From the NCBI GenBank assembly GCA_028289185.1, contig JAQGGV010000025.1:1-18617 (forward strand): DNA of 18,617 nucleotides. The letters are read 5' to 3'. The DNA comes from Candidatus Saccharimonadota bacterium (GTDB lineage Bacteria; Patescibacteriota; Saccharimonadia; Saccharimonadales; Saccharimonadaceae). Below are positions 1 through 6,989 of the stretch, in pieces. The translations under genes and the position numbers were made by a program. Positions within the stretch are counted from its first letter, which is position 1; the number at the start of each line of letters is the position of its first letter. The notes under the pieces were generated by a model, which worked only from the letters and a program-made list of their open reading frames with translations, did no database searches and was not told the origin of the DNA.

Positions 1-207
1 GGTATTGTTACATTCAAGGATGGTGCGCAAACGATTGGATCGAGCGCGGTTATTAATGGTAGCGCGTCTATCATTACGCCACTGCTTGGTGTTGGTAATC
101 ATATGATCAATGCGACATTTAGTCCGACTGATCCAAGTCGGTATGATTCGGTAACGGCATCACTGAGCTATCAAATTACGGCCAATAAGGGCTTCCTGCC
201 GTTTTAG
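1..207 (+). CDS. C-terminal fragment of an Ig-like repeat (Big_3_5-type) surface protein
   Basis: Reading frame 1 is open from the window edge to a TAG at 205-207, giving 68 residues without a start codon, so this is the end of a larger gene. The residues read like one bacterial Ig-like repeat: an opening GIVTFKDG strand, a central G-x-A-S-I-I-T-P-L segment, then GVGNHMINATFSPTDPSRYDSVTASLSYQI-like spacing, in which 'G-x-H-x-I-x-A-x-F/Y' and 'Y-x-x-S' are hallmarks of Big_3_5 repeats found in tandem in secreted adhesins. The chain ends shortly afterwards with ANKGFLPF and has no LPXTG motif, membrane segment or charged tail. The protein is therefore probably secreted, or anchored at its N-terminus. 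A role in surface adhesion is inferred from the domain class only; the rest of the gene lies outside the window. Confidence 0.72.
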   Translation, partial: GIVTFKDGAQTIGSSAVINGSASIITPLLGVGNHMINATFSPTDPSRYDSVTASLSYQITANKGFLPF

Positions 208-235
208 GCTGGCAGGCTCGTTATCTTTAGCCCTC

Positions 236-277
236 CCGCTTTCCCATCAAGATTCTTTGGTGGATCAGCGGATTTTT
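236..277 (+). terminator. Candidate intrinsic terminator after the Ig-repeat gene
   Basis: CCGCT (236-240) pairs with AGCGG (267-271). Inside this, CCATCAA (244-250) pairs with TTGGTGG (257-263) around a six-base loop, with one G-U pair. The stem is followed by ATTTTT (272-277). A further GCCCTC (230-235) / GAGGGC (281-286) pair encloses the T-run. The 3x3 internal loop weakens the stem, so this is a plausible rather than strong terminator. It separates the surface-protein gene from ruvA. Confidence 0.5.
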
Positions 278-312
278 AATGAGGGCAAGTGAAAGCAGAC
301 GGCCTAAAGATA

Positions 313-321
313 TGCTACTAT
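313..321 (+). promoter_or_regulatory. ruvA promoter, extended -10, leaderless
   Basis: TGC (313-315) followed by TACTAT (316-321) forms an extended -10 element. The ruvA ATG begins at 329, seven bases after the box, so the predicted transcript starts at or within two bases of the initiation codon. There is no Shine-Dalgarno sequence upstream. Confidence 0.55.
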
Positions 322-328
322 TGTGCAT

Positions 329-907
329 ATGATTGCACACGTCGAGGGAGTTGTTACCGAAAAATTATTAACGTCAGTTATCGTTGATGTTCATGGTGTG
401 GGCTATGAAGTAAATGTCGCAGCTGGCGATTACGACCGCGCGGCACTTCGCGAAACGATCAAATTCTATACGTATCATCACATTCGCGAGCAATCGCAGG
501 AATTGTTTGGATTTAGTACTCTCGCGGCAAAGAAATTATTTGAACTACTGATTACCGTCCAGGGAGTCGGACCAAAAGCAGCCCTATCCATCCTGTCACT
601 CGCTGATAGTGAAGTTGTGCGCAACGCAATCGCAAATGGTGACAGTGCTTTCGTGTCAAAAGCGAGTGGCGTTGGCAAAAAAATCGCTGAACGCGTCATT
701 GTCGATTTGTCGGACAAAGTTGGACTACCGATTGTCTATGATACATCGAACTATGGCACGAGTCAGACGATGACACACACGGACGAGGCAATGGAGGCAC
801 TTATGGCGCTGGGCTATAGCTTGGCTGACGCGACCAAGGCACTCGAAGGTGTACAAACCGATTTATCGACTGCCGACCGCGTCACACAGGCGCTCAAAAC
901 GAATTAG
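329..907 (+). CDS. ruvA: RuvA, Holliday junction DNA helicase subunit
   Basis: RuvA forms the tetramer that grips the four-way Holliday junction and recruits RuvB motors for branch migration in recombination and repair. The 192-residue product has the expected length and the classic N-terminus MIAHVEG that opens the OB-fold domain (about 1-63). Two helix-hairpin-helix motifs follow: VQGVGPKAA at 78-86 and ASGVGKKIAE at 112-121. After a linker comes the RuvB-binding domain III (about 152-192, with EAMEALMALGYS). An upstream in-frame GTG at 323 is possible, but the ATG at 329 gives the canonical N-terminus and fits a leaderless start. The gene meets kup tail-to-tail: its TAG shares three bases with the kup stop (904-907, TTAG). 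It is separated from ruvB by kup, unlike the usual ruvAB operon. Confidence 0.97.
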   Translation: MIAHVEGVVTEKLLTSVIVDVHGVGYEVNVAAGDYDRAALRETIKFYTYHHIREQSQELFGFSTLAAKKLFELLITVQGVGPKAALSILSLADSEVVRNAIANGDSAFVSKASGVGKKIAERVIVDLSDKVGLPIVYDTSNYGTSQTMTHTDEAMEALMALGYSLADATKALEGVQTDLSTADRVTQALKTN

Positions 908-2781
908 AGTTCCAGGAACGTGCGCATTTCGACTGTATGATCGAGTGGTAATTTGAAGTAGGCTGACGGATTGTTGGCATTACGATCCATAAATAGGTAC
1001 AGTGCTTTTCGCCATTTCACCATACGATGGTTATGCACAATGACAGGCTGGCTAATCGAGGTAAAGTAGGTGGCCTCGTATGGGTCAAAATCAACTTCGG
1101 GACTTTTGCTACGCGCGACTTCCAGGGCCTTGGGTACATTAGGAGTATCCATATAACCAAACTGCAGTGTGACGTGACTAATGCCATCGTCAGGATGACC
1201 AAGTCCGTCGAATACAACGCGGGAATGTTCGGCAACATGTGGTTTGTCACTGGTTTGGACGGCCACGACAACGACCTTCTCGTGCATCTCGTGTAGCTGC
1301 TCGAGCGTTTCGTGCAGTGCGAGAGGTGCATTACCAACATGATGACCCAAGTACACGGCATACCCTGGGATGCGCGGCACATCACTACGACGGAGTTGTT
1401 GGACAAAGGTGCGCAGTGTTCCCTCGGCTCGGGCGCGCTCGTGACTGATAATCGTATGGCCCTTGTACCAGGTGGTCAGGAGCGTGTAACCTACGACCGC
1501 GATACTAATCGGTAACCATGCACCGTGTAGCAACTTCGTCGCACTTGACGTGATAAAGAGTATATCAATGCTGACAAAAACCAGTGCTGTAATGAGAACG
1601 ACAAATGAGGGTTGCTTCCAGATCTGTCGCATAACGACGAGCAGCAGGATTGTGTCGATCGCAAGCGTGCCACTGACTGCCATACCGTAAGCACCAGCCA
1701 GGTGCGCCGAACTACCAAACAGCACAACAATCCATAACACAACTGCTGCGATTGCCCAGTTAAGCGTTGGCACATACACTTGACCAAACTCTTGCCTGGA
1801 TGTGTGGAGGATCGTTAGGCGTGGTGCAAAGCCAAGTTGCACAGCCTGACGGGTTAGTGAAAATGCGCCGGTGATGACGGCCTGTGATGCAATTAATGTT
1901 GCTGCCGTCGCAACCAAAATGACCGGTAGCTGTAACCACGAGGGAAACAGCAGGAAGTACGAGCTAGATGCCGCTTCGGGATGCTGGATAACTAATGCTC
2001 CTTGCCCGAGGTAGTTGAGGATGAGTGCCGGAAAAACCAGGAGGAACCAACCCCGGCGAATAGATGGTCGACCAAACTGACCCATGTCGGCATACAACGC
2101 CTCAGCACCAGTGATTGCCAGGACTACTGCACCCATGGCCACGAATCCCTGGGCTGGATGACTGACAAAAAAGCTAACAGCCGCAAGTGGCGAAATCGCG
2201 GACAGAATAGAGGGAAAATGTATAATTTGTCCCAATCCGCCTGCTGCCGACATGACAAACCAGATAACCATGATCGGTCCAAACAAGCGACCGATACTGC
2301 CGGTACCACGAGCCTGAAGCAAGAATAGACCAGCCAAAATAAAGACAGTTAGCGGAATAATGAGTGGTGTAAGATCAGGGCTGACCAGTTTGACACCCTC
2401 GACAGCCGAAAGTACGGAAATCGCTGGTGTGATGACACTATCGCCGTAGAAAAGCGACACGCCAACGAGTGCCAGGAGAGTCAGTATAACTTTATTTCGG
2501 CTGGAAATTTTTGTTCGACTTGCCAGTGCAATGAGTGCCATAATGCCACCTTCACCGTTGTTGTCTGCTCGCATCATCAGCCCAACATATTTGATACTCA
2601 CAACCAGCGTGACCGACCACAAAATAAGTGAAATAACACCGGTAATATCGTCGGAATTTAGCGCGAGTTTGGATACGCCAAAAATTGCGGGGATTGCATA
2701 GAGGGGACTGGTGCCAATGTCGCCAAAGACAACACCAATTGCGCCAACGACTAACCATCTCGATCGCTTACTTCTAACCAT
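904..2781 (-). CDS. kup: Kup/HAK/KT-type potassium uptake transporter
   Basis: This is a membrane potassium importer of the KUP family, thought to act as a K+/H+ symporter. The 625-residue product matches the usual length of about 620. The family signature GDIGTSPLYA lies at residues 20-29, and the conserved NNGEGG loop follows TM2. About twelve hydrophobic segments span the first roughly 430 residues, and a soluble C-terminal domain of about 190 residues follows. The start was set at ATG 2781, seven bases after an extended -10 box (TGG TATACT). The more upstream in-frame codons, including ATG 2787 and sites up to 2892, would lie in or before the promoter and overlap ruvB. The gene is divergent from ruvB and convergent with ruvA (4-base overlap). 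No Trk or Kdp partner genes are nearby. Confidence 0.95.
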   Translation of the reverse strand: MVRSKRSRWLVVGAIGVVFGDIGTSPLYAIPAIFGVSKLALNSDDITGVISLILWSVTLVVSIKYVGLMMRADNNGEGGIMALIALASRTKISSRNKVILTLLALVGVSLFYGDSVITPAISVLSAVEGVKLVSPDLTPLIIPLTVFILAGLFLLQARGTGSIGRLFGPIMVIWFVMSAAGGLGQIIHFPSILSAISPLAAVSFFVSHPAQGFVAMGAVVLAITGAEALYADMGQFGRPSIRRGWFLLVFPALILNYLGQGALVIQHPEAASSSYFLLFPSWLQLPVILVATAATLIASQAVITGAFSLTRQAVQLGFAPRLTILHTSRQEFGQVYVPTLNWAIAAVVLWIVVLFGSSAHLAGAYGMAVSGTLAIDTILLLVVMRQIWKQPSFVVLITALVFVSIDILFITSSATKLLHGAWLPISIAVVGYTLLTTWYKGHTIISHERARAEGTLRTFVQQLRRSDVPRIPGYAVYLGHHVGNAPLALHETLEQLHEMHEKVVVVAVQTSDKPHVAEHSRVVFDGLGHPDDGISHVTLQFGYMDTPNVPKALEVARSKSPEVDFDPYEATYFTSISQPVIVHNHRMVKWRKALYLFMDRNANNPSAYFKLPLDHTVEMRTFLEL

Positions 2782-2788
2782 TAGCATT

Positions 2789-2797
2789 AGTATACCA
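2789..2797 (-). promoter_or_regulatory. kup promoter, extended -10, leaderless
   Basis: On the minus strand, TGG (2797-2795) precedes TATACT (2794-2789). The kup ATG begins at 2781, seven bases further. Transcription would start at about the A of the ATG. The 64-base kup-ruvB gap holds this and the ruvB promoter back to back. Confidence 0.6.
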
Positions 2798-2829
2798 TCA
2801 CAGAGACTTGCATTTCTCTCGTTTCCTTG

Positions 2830-2838
2830 TGTTATAAT
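2830..2838 (+). promoter_or_regulatory. ruvB promoter, extended -10, leaderless
   Basis: TGT (2830-2832) precedes a perfect TATAAT (2833-2838). The ruvB ATG is at 2846, seven bases downstream. A TTGCAT at 2808-2813 could be a -35, but the 19-base spacing is long. No ribosome binding site is present. Confidence 0.65.
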
Positions 2839-2845
2839 ATGGCTA

Positions 2846-3844
2846 ATGGTTATAGAACGAATTGTCGATACGTCGACGCATGACGCGGACAATGACGAGC
2901 AGGTGATTGAACTTACGCTGCGTCCGCAGACTTTTGCGGAGTATATTGGACAGGATCATCTGAAAAAGAATTTGCAGCTGGCGATTGCAGCCGCCAAAAA
3001 ACGCGGTGAGCCAGTTGATCACATTTTGCTGTATGGACCTCCTGGACTTGGCAAAACGACCATGGCGACAGTTATCGCCAACGAAATGGGTGCCGGACTT
3101 CGCGTGACGGCTGGGCCTGCGATTGAACGTGCCGGCGATTTGGCTAGTATTCTGACAAACCTGGCCGATGGTGATATATTGTTCATCGACGAAATTCACC
3201 GCCTGAGTCGCACCGTCGAGGAAGTCCTGTATGCGGCCATGGAAGATTTCAAACTCGATATTATTATTGGAAAGGGGCCGGCTGCTCGCAGTGTACGGCT
3301 CGATTTGCCGAAGTTCACCGTCATCGGTGCCACGACGCGTGCCGGCGCACTAGCAGCACCACTTCGTGATCGTTTTGGCATGAATCACCGTCTGGAATTC
3401 TATAGCCCGGCAGAAATCAGTCAGGTTATTACCCGCGCTGCCGGACTACTGAGTAGCAAAATTGATCCAACGGCGGCTGCCATGCTGGCCGAACGTTCGC
3501 GTTTGACACCGCGTATTGCGATTCGCTTGTTAAAGCGTGTTCGTGATTATGCTGATATTAATGGTGATGGCATCATCGATATCAAAATCACGACTGATGC
3601 ATTGTCGCTTCTGGAAATCGATGAGCTCGGGCTGGACCCAGCCGATAGACGGCTGCTGGCGAGTATGATGGAGCACTACGGTCACAACGCCGTTGGCCTC
3701 ACGACTATATCGGCACTGACGGGTGATGAGGCAAGTACCATCGAGGACTTCCACGAACCGTACCTGATGCAGATTGGTTTGATTGAACGAACACCGCGTG
3801 GGCGTAGGGTGACTCTCAAAGCTGCGAAGCATCTGCAGCAATAA
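2846..3844 (+). CDS. ruvB: RuvB, Holliday junction branch-migration ATPase
   Basis: RuvB is the AAA+ motor that pulls DNA through the RuvA-bound junction. The 332-residue protein has Walker A GPPGLGKT at 64-71, Walker B LFIDEIHRL at 112-120, sensor 1 GATTRAG at 161-167 and the arginine-finger segment PLRDRFG at 172-178. A C-terminal winged helix ends in RTPRGRRVT. The reading frame is open upstream to 2711, but that part overlaps kup on the opposite strand, does not resemble RuvB, and would precede the TATAAT box. The N-terminal MVIERIVD from ATG 2846 is therefore preferred. The gene is followed after 29 bases by the PH-domain gene, which has its own -10 box. Confidence 0.97.
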   Translation: MVIERIVDTSTHDADNDEQVIELTLRPQTFAEYIGQDHLKKNLQLAIAAAKKRGEPVDHILLYGPPGLGKTTMATVIANEMGAGLRVTAGPAIERAGDLASILTNLADGDILFIDEIHRLSRTVEEVLYAAMEDFKLDIIIGKGPAARSVRLDLPKFTVIGATTRAGALAAPLRDRFGMNHRLEFYSPAEISQVITRAAGLLSSKIDPTAAAMLAERSRLTPRIAIRLLKRVRDYADINGDGIIDIKITTDALSLLEIDELGLDPADRRLLASMMEHYGHNAVGLTTISALTGDEASTIEDFHEPYLMQIGLIERTPRGRRVTLKAAKHLQQ

Positions 3845-3861
3845 ATACTTGGCAAATAGGC

Positions 3862-3867
3862 TATAAT
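3862..3867 (+). promoter_or_regulatory. Promoter of the PH-domain gene, leaderless
   Basis: A perfect TATAAT (3862-3867) lies six bases before ATG 3874, placing the transcription start on the start codon. The surrounding AGGCTATAAT is identical to the recA -10 context (5211-5220). No convincing -35 is visible. Confidence 0.6.
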
Positions 3868-3873
3868 TATCCC

Positions 3874-4608
3874 ATGCAGCCTCAGGAACCAACTGATTAC
3901 GACAAACCCGTTGCCTATGACAATGAGGGCCGACCGCTTTACGCGCATCCGCCGACTGCCGATGCTTCTGTGGCATCACAGGCCGTGGGTAGTCCAGTGA
4001 TGGCCTCACCAATGACCGCACAGAACACCAAACGACACCTGGATTCGGTCAAACTTTTTCCTGGCGTTGATTTAAGTGAAGAAGAATTTATCATCAGCGA
4101 AGTAAGGCGTCATGTTGTGGGGCTACTACTCCCCGTTATTGTCGCCATTATCCTAGGCCTAGTAATTATATTTGGTCTGAGCCTCTACCCCAAACTTGTT
4201 CCGAACGGTAATCCGCCATTTAGTTCGCTCGTGCTACCGGCAGTGCTGCTATTGGCACTTATCAGCCTGGGAACCTACATCGTTATATGGGTGTACCAGA
4301 AAAACCGCCTCTTTATCACCAACGAAAGCATTATTCAACAGATTCAATTCAATCTCTTTGCGCACAATGAACAAACTGTTGATTTATCGGAGGTAAAAGA
4401 TATCAGCTACTCGCAGGCCGGCGCGTTCCAGATGCTGCTCGATTACGGCACTATCATTCTGACGACCGAGGGTGATGGCAGAACATACACCTTCGCGACA
4501 GTAACAGCTCCCAAAAAGGTAGTAAGTATGCTCAATAGTGTCCTCGAGGATTTCAAAAACCACCGTCCGGTCAGTCAACCGGCAATGGTTGATACGCCAG
4601 TTCTTTAG
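3874..4608 (+). CDS. Bacterial PH-domain (YdbS/bPH2-like) membrane protein
   Basis: This 244-residue protein is of unassigned function. Residues 1-60 are Pro/Ala/Thr-rich and likely disordered. Two hydrophobic helices follow at about 81-103 and 117-140. A C-terminal domain from about 141 (KNRLFITNESII... to ...ILTTEGDGRTYTFATV...VLEDF) matches the layout of bacterial PH domains: an 'R-L-F-I-T-N' first strand, a 'V-D-L-S-E-V-K-D-I' strand, and a 'Y-G-T-I-I-L-T' strand. Both termini should face the cytoplasm. Such domains are common in small Gram-positive and CPR membrane proteins, but no substrate is known. The TAG stop overlaps the TAA of the convergent pilin gene by the four bases TTAG at 4605-4608. 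The start is fixed by the leaderless promoter. Confidence 0.78.
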   Translation: MQPQEPTDYDKPVAYDNEGRPLYAHPPTADASVASQAVGSPVMASPMTAQNTKRHLDSVKLFPGVDLSEEEFIISEVRRHVVGLLLPVIVAIILGLVIIFGLSLYPKLVPNGNPPFSSLVLPAVLLLALISLGTYIVIWVYQKNRLFITNESIIQQIQFNLFAHNEQTVDLSEVKDISYSQAGAFQMLLDYGTIILTTEGDGRTYTFATVTAPKKVVSMLNSVLEDFKNHRPVSQPAMVDTPVL

Positions 4609-5108
4609 TGTATACGGCTTTTTTTGATGTATTGGCCTTCGCCAATCAGATCTGCGCTCAGTGTGTAGCTTTTGCAGTTGCCGAGTGTATCGCAGTCAGT
4701 TCCATCGTAGTGATAGTTTGGACTTTTGCCAGCACTAATGGCGGCGAGGCGCTGCTGGACGTCAGCGCTGGTGTTGCCGCTGTCGATAAGCGACTGTAAC
4801 TCGGCCTGGCTGAGAGCGTCCTTACCGAGTGTAAAACCGTCTGGGTCAGTGAAAAGCGTTGGATCGACTGATGGTAATGTCGCCGAGGTAAGTGTGGCTG
4901 GGTATGCTGTGTGCTTTTTGTAATAGACTTCCTCGAGCGCGTAGTACATGGCATTGATAGCCGTTTTACGCGTGTCATCTTGGTTGGCAATCTTCAGATT
5001 ATTGATCTGAATAAATATCAGTGCACCTGCTATAGCCAGGATAACGGCGACCACAACCAGTTCAATGACCGTGAAGCCGGACTGGGACGATTTTCGCAGA
5101 GCGTTCAT
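4605..5108 (-). CDS. Type IV pilin or pseudopilin (class III signal)
   Basis: This 167-residue prepilin has a short basic leader (MNALRKSSQS), then G11 and the cleavage/methylation site SG|FTVIEL. Mature F1 and E5 are both present. A hydrophobic N-terminal helix (about 12-34) continues into an amphipathic alpha1 helix to about 65. The C-terminal globular part has only two cysteines (139 and 145, within DCDTLGNC), which could form the terminal disulfide loop of pilins. KSYTLSADL near the end resembles the closing strand of major pilins and GspG-like proteins. The protein would be processed by a prepilin peptidase (PilD), which is not in this window, and assembled by the PilB/PilC/PilMNO machine about 2.5 kb away on the same strand. 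Whether it is the major pilin or a minor one cannot be told. Confidence 0.88.
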   Translation of the reverse strand: MNALRKSSQSGFTVIELVVVAVILAIAGALIFIQINNLKIANQDDTRKTAINAMYYALEEVYYKKHTAYPATLTSATLPSVDPTLFTDPDGFTLGKDALSQAELQSLIDSGNTSADVQQRLAAISAGKSPNYHYDGTDCDTLGNCKSYTLSADLIGEGQYIKKSRIH

Positions 5109-5116
5109 TACGCTCT

Positions 5117-5125
5117 ATTATAGCA
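5117..5125 (-). promoter_or_regulatory. Pilin promoter, extended -10, leaderless
   Basis: On the minus strand, TGC (5125-5123) precedes TATAAT (5122-5117). Eight bases then lead to ATG 5108. Transcription would begin within about two bases of the start codon. No Shine-Dalgarno sequence is seen. Confidence 0.6.
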
Positions 5126-5171
5126 AAAAGCATCCTGTTCGTGGCAATTCTTTGTCCTCGGTAGTGACTTG

Positions 5172-5187
5172 GTGAAAATTTGTTCAC
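5172..5187. promoter_or_regulatory. Inverted repeat upstream of recA, possible operator
   Basis: GTGAA (5172-5176) and TTCAC (5183-5187) form a 5-base inverted repeat around a six-base A/T-rich centre. It lies about 28 bases upstream of the recA -10 box, in the gap shared with the divergent pilin gene. The position would suit a repressor or activator of recA, and an SOS-type operator is the natural guess. It does not match the E. coli or Bacillus LexA consensus, so the regulator is unknown. Confidence 0.3.
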
Positions 5188-5214
5188 TTACAGTATGAGT
5201 GCAAGGTTGTAGGC

Positions 5215-5220
5215 TATAAT
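5215..5220 (+). promoter_or_regulatory. recA promoter -10 with leader and ribosome binding site
   Basis: A perfect TATAAT (5215-5220) gives a start near 5227 and a leader of about 26 bases. Unlike most promoter-proximal genes here, recA then has a purine-rich ribosome binding site, GAGAGGGGA (5236-5244), eight bases before ATG 5253. No -35 consensus is visible at 17 bases. Confidence 0.6.
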
Positions 5221-5252
5221 AGTAATAGTACATAAGAGAGGGGAACACTCAG

Positions 5253-6290
5253 ATGGCAAAAAAGGCAGAAAAGACGGCATTGGCTGATGCGCCGGTAAAC
5301 AACGAAGGCAAATTAAAGGCACTTGGTCTGGCGATGGACCAAATTACCAAACAGTTTGGTGATGGTTCGATCATGAAACTCGGCGATGCGCACAAGGTTG
5401 ACGTCGAATTGATTTCATCAGGCGCACTCAGTATGGATATCGCACTTGGTGGCGGTTATCCAAAGGGTCGTATCATCGAAATTTATGGACCAGAGAGTTC
5501 TGGTAAAACAACATTGACGCTCCACGCGATTGCAGAAGTGCAGCGTCAGGGTGGCACGGCGGCATTTATCGATGCCGAGCACGCACTTGATCCAGCCTAT
5601 GCCAAGCGGCTTGGTGTCGATACCGACAACCTGCTGGTATCACAACCTGACAATGGTGAACAAGCACTTGAAATCGCCGAGACATTGGTACGTAGCAACG
5701 CGGTTGATTTGGTGGTTGTTGACTCTGTTGCGGCACTGGTACCACAGGCAGAAATTGACGGCGAAATGGGCGATAGCCACATGGGTCTGCAGGCGCGATT
5801 GATGAGCCAGGCGCTGCGTAAGCTAACTGGTATTATCAGCAAGTCCAAGACGACGGTTATTTTCATCAACCAGATTCGTATGAAAATCGGTGTCATGTTT
5901 GGCAACCCAGAAACAACCACTGGTGGAAATGCACTCAAATTCTATGCATCAGTGCGTATTGATATTCGTCGCATTGGTCAGATCAAGAACGGCGAGGAAA
6001 TCATTGGTAACCGAACCAAGGTGAAGGTTGTGAAGAACAAGATCGCACCACCTTTCCGTGTAGCCGAATTCGATATCATGTATAACGAAGGTATCAGCGC
6101 GACTGGTGACGTGCTCGACCTTGCAGTGCTGCACGAAATCGTCGGCAAGGCAGGCGCATGGTTTGACTATGGTGATGCCAAAATCGGCCAAGGCCGTGAA
6201 GCAACCAAGGTCTATCTAAAGGAAAACCCGAAAGTTCTGAGTGAGATTGAAAAGAAAGTTCGTGCGAAAGTAGCTGAAGAACAGGCATAG
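5253..6290 (+). CDS. recA: RecA recombinase
   Basis: RecA forms ATP-dependent filaments on single-stranded DNA, drives strand exchange and stimulates LexA-type autocleavage where a LexA exists. The 345 residues match the family length. Walker A GPESSGKT is at 79-86, the catalytic Glu region is FIDAEHALD (105-113), Walker B LVVVDS is at 153-158, and the DNA-binding L2 loop (about 205-227) carries NQIRMKIGVMFGNPETT. The C-terminal tail is short and ends KVAEEQA, without the strongly acidic tail of E. coli RecA. Its start is supported by a clear ribosome binding site. recX follows after 39 bases on the same strand and is likely cotranscribed. An inverted repeat upstream may be regulatory. Confidence 0.98.
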   Translation: MAKKAEKTALADAPVNNEGKLKALGLAMDQITKQFGDGSIMKLGDAHKVDVELISSGALSMDIALGGGYPKGRIIEIYGPESSGKTTLTLHAIAEVQRQGGTAAFIDAEHALDPAYAKRLGVDTDNLLVSQPDNGEQALEIAETLVRSNAVDLVVVDSVAALVPQAEIDGEMGDSHMGLQARLMSQALRKLTGIISKSKTTVIFINQIRMKIGVMFGNPETTTGGNALKFYASVRIDIRRIGQIKNGEEIIGNRTKVKVVKNKIAPPFRVAEFDIMYNEGISATGDVLDLAVLHEIVGKAGAWFDYGDAKIGQGREATKVYLKENPKVLSEIEKKVRAKVAEEQA

Positions 6291-6329
6291 ACGAAGCAAC
6301 TCAATAATCGCCTCGTCAAATTCTCGGCT

Positions 6330-6989
6330 ATGAAAATAACTGGTATAACCCAGCAGCAGGCTGATCCGAATAGGGTCAATGTCATGGTTGATGGGAAATA
6401 CCGCTTTAGTCTCGATATATTTCAACTGGGTGATTTGCATATAAAGGTCGGCAAGGATTATAGCGAAGCCGAACTGGTTGAACTGGAAACAGAAAGTCAG
6501 TTCGGTAAGCTGTATGCCCGAGCCCTTGAGTACACGCTGATGCGACCGCATTCGTCCAAGGAAGTTCGTGATTATCTGTACCGCAAAACGCTCAGCAAAA
6601 AATACAAGAGCAAACGCACAGGCGAGTTGATGGACAGGCCTGGTGTCAGCACAGATGTGACGGTCAGAGTATTTGAGAGGCTAGTCGATAAAGGCCATAT
6701 CAATGATGAAAAGTTTGCTAGTTTTTGGATAGAGAACCGCAATCTGAAGAAGGGTGTTAGTCAGCGAAAGTTGCAGGCGGAGTTGCAAGCAAAAGGTGTT
6801 GAGCGCTCAATTATAGATAAGTATCTGGCCGAAACCGATCGCAGCGAGAGTAGTGAAATCCAAAAAGTCATCGCAAAGAAGCGATCTCGCTACGATGATC
6901 AGCAAAAATTAATAGCCTACTTGGCGCGGCAGGGGTTTTCGTATGACGACATCAAGGAAGCTTTGGATACTGATCACTTTGAGGATTAA
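6330..6989 (+). CDS. recX: RecX, RecA modulator
   Basis: RecX proteins bind RecA filaments and restrain recombinase activity, and the gene typically sits next to recA, as here. The 219-residue product has an N-terminal beta-rich extension (about 1-50, as in longer Gram-positive RecX). Helical RecX repeats follow: ALEYTLMRPHSSKEVRDYL at 65-83, RVFERLVDKGHINDEKFASFW at 113-133, and KLQAELQAKGVERSIIDKYL at 147-166, then a last repeat around QKLIAYLARQGFSYDDIKEAL. A basic stretch between repeats one and two (about 86-112) is longer than usual. No ribosome binding site or clear -10 box precedes ATG 6330, so translation may depend on cotranscription with recA. The stop overlaps that of the convergent PRC-barrel gene by four bases (TTAA, 6986-6989). 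Confidence 0.93.
   Translation: MKITGITQQQADPNRVNVMVDGKYRFSLDIFQLGDLHIKVGKDYSEAELVELETESQFGKLYARALEYTLMRPHSSKEVRDYLYRKTLSKKYKSKRTGELMDRPGVSTDVTVRVFERLVDKGHINDEKFASFWIENRNLKKGVSQRKLQAELQAKGVERSIIDKYLAETDRSESSEIQKVIAKKRSRYDDQQKLIAYLARQGFSYDDIKEALDTDHFED

Noticed and set aside
195..216. Hairpin CCTGCC / GGCAGG around the stop codon of the Ig-repeat gene as a terminator
   Set aside because: The six-base stem is real, but no T-run follows it; the structure at 236-277 fits a terminator better.
1027..1296. Plus-strand open frames inside kup
   Set aside because: They are fully contained within the C-terminal domain of kup on the opposite strand and lack any start signal or domain.
3530..4021. 163-codon minus-strand open frame spanning the end of ruvB and start of the PH-domain gene
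   Set aside because: It lies antisense to two well-supported genes and their promoter, and the translation has no recognisable domain and atypical composition.
4595..4625. T-run (4619-4625) after the PH-domain gene as a terminator
   Set aside because: The bases before it form a direct rather than inverted repeat (ATACGCC / ATACGGC), so no stable stem precedes the T-run.
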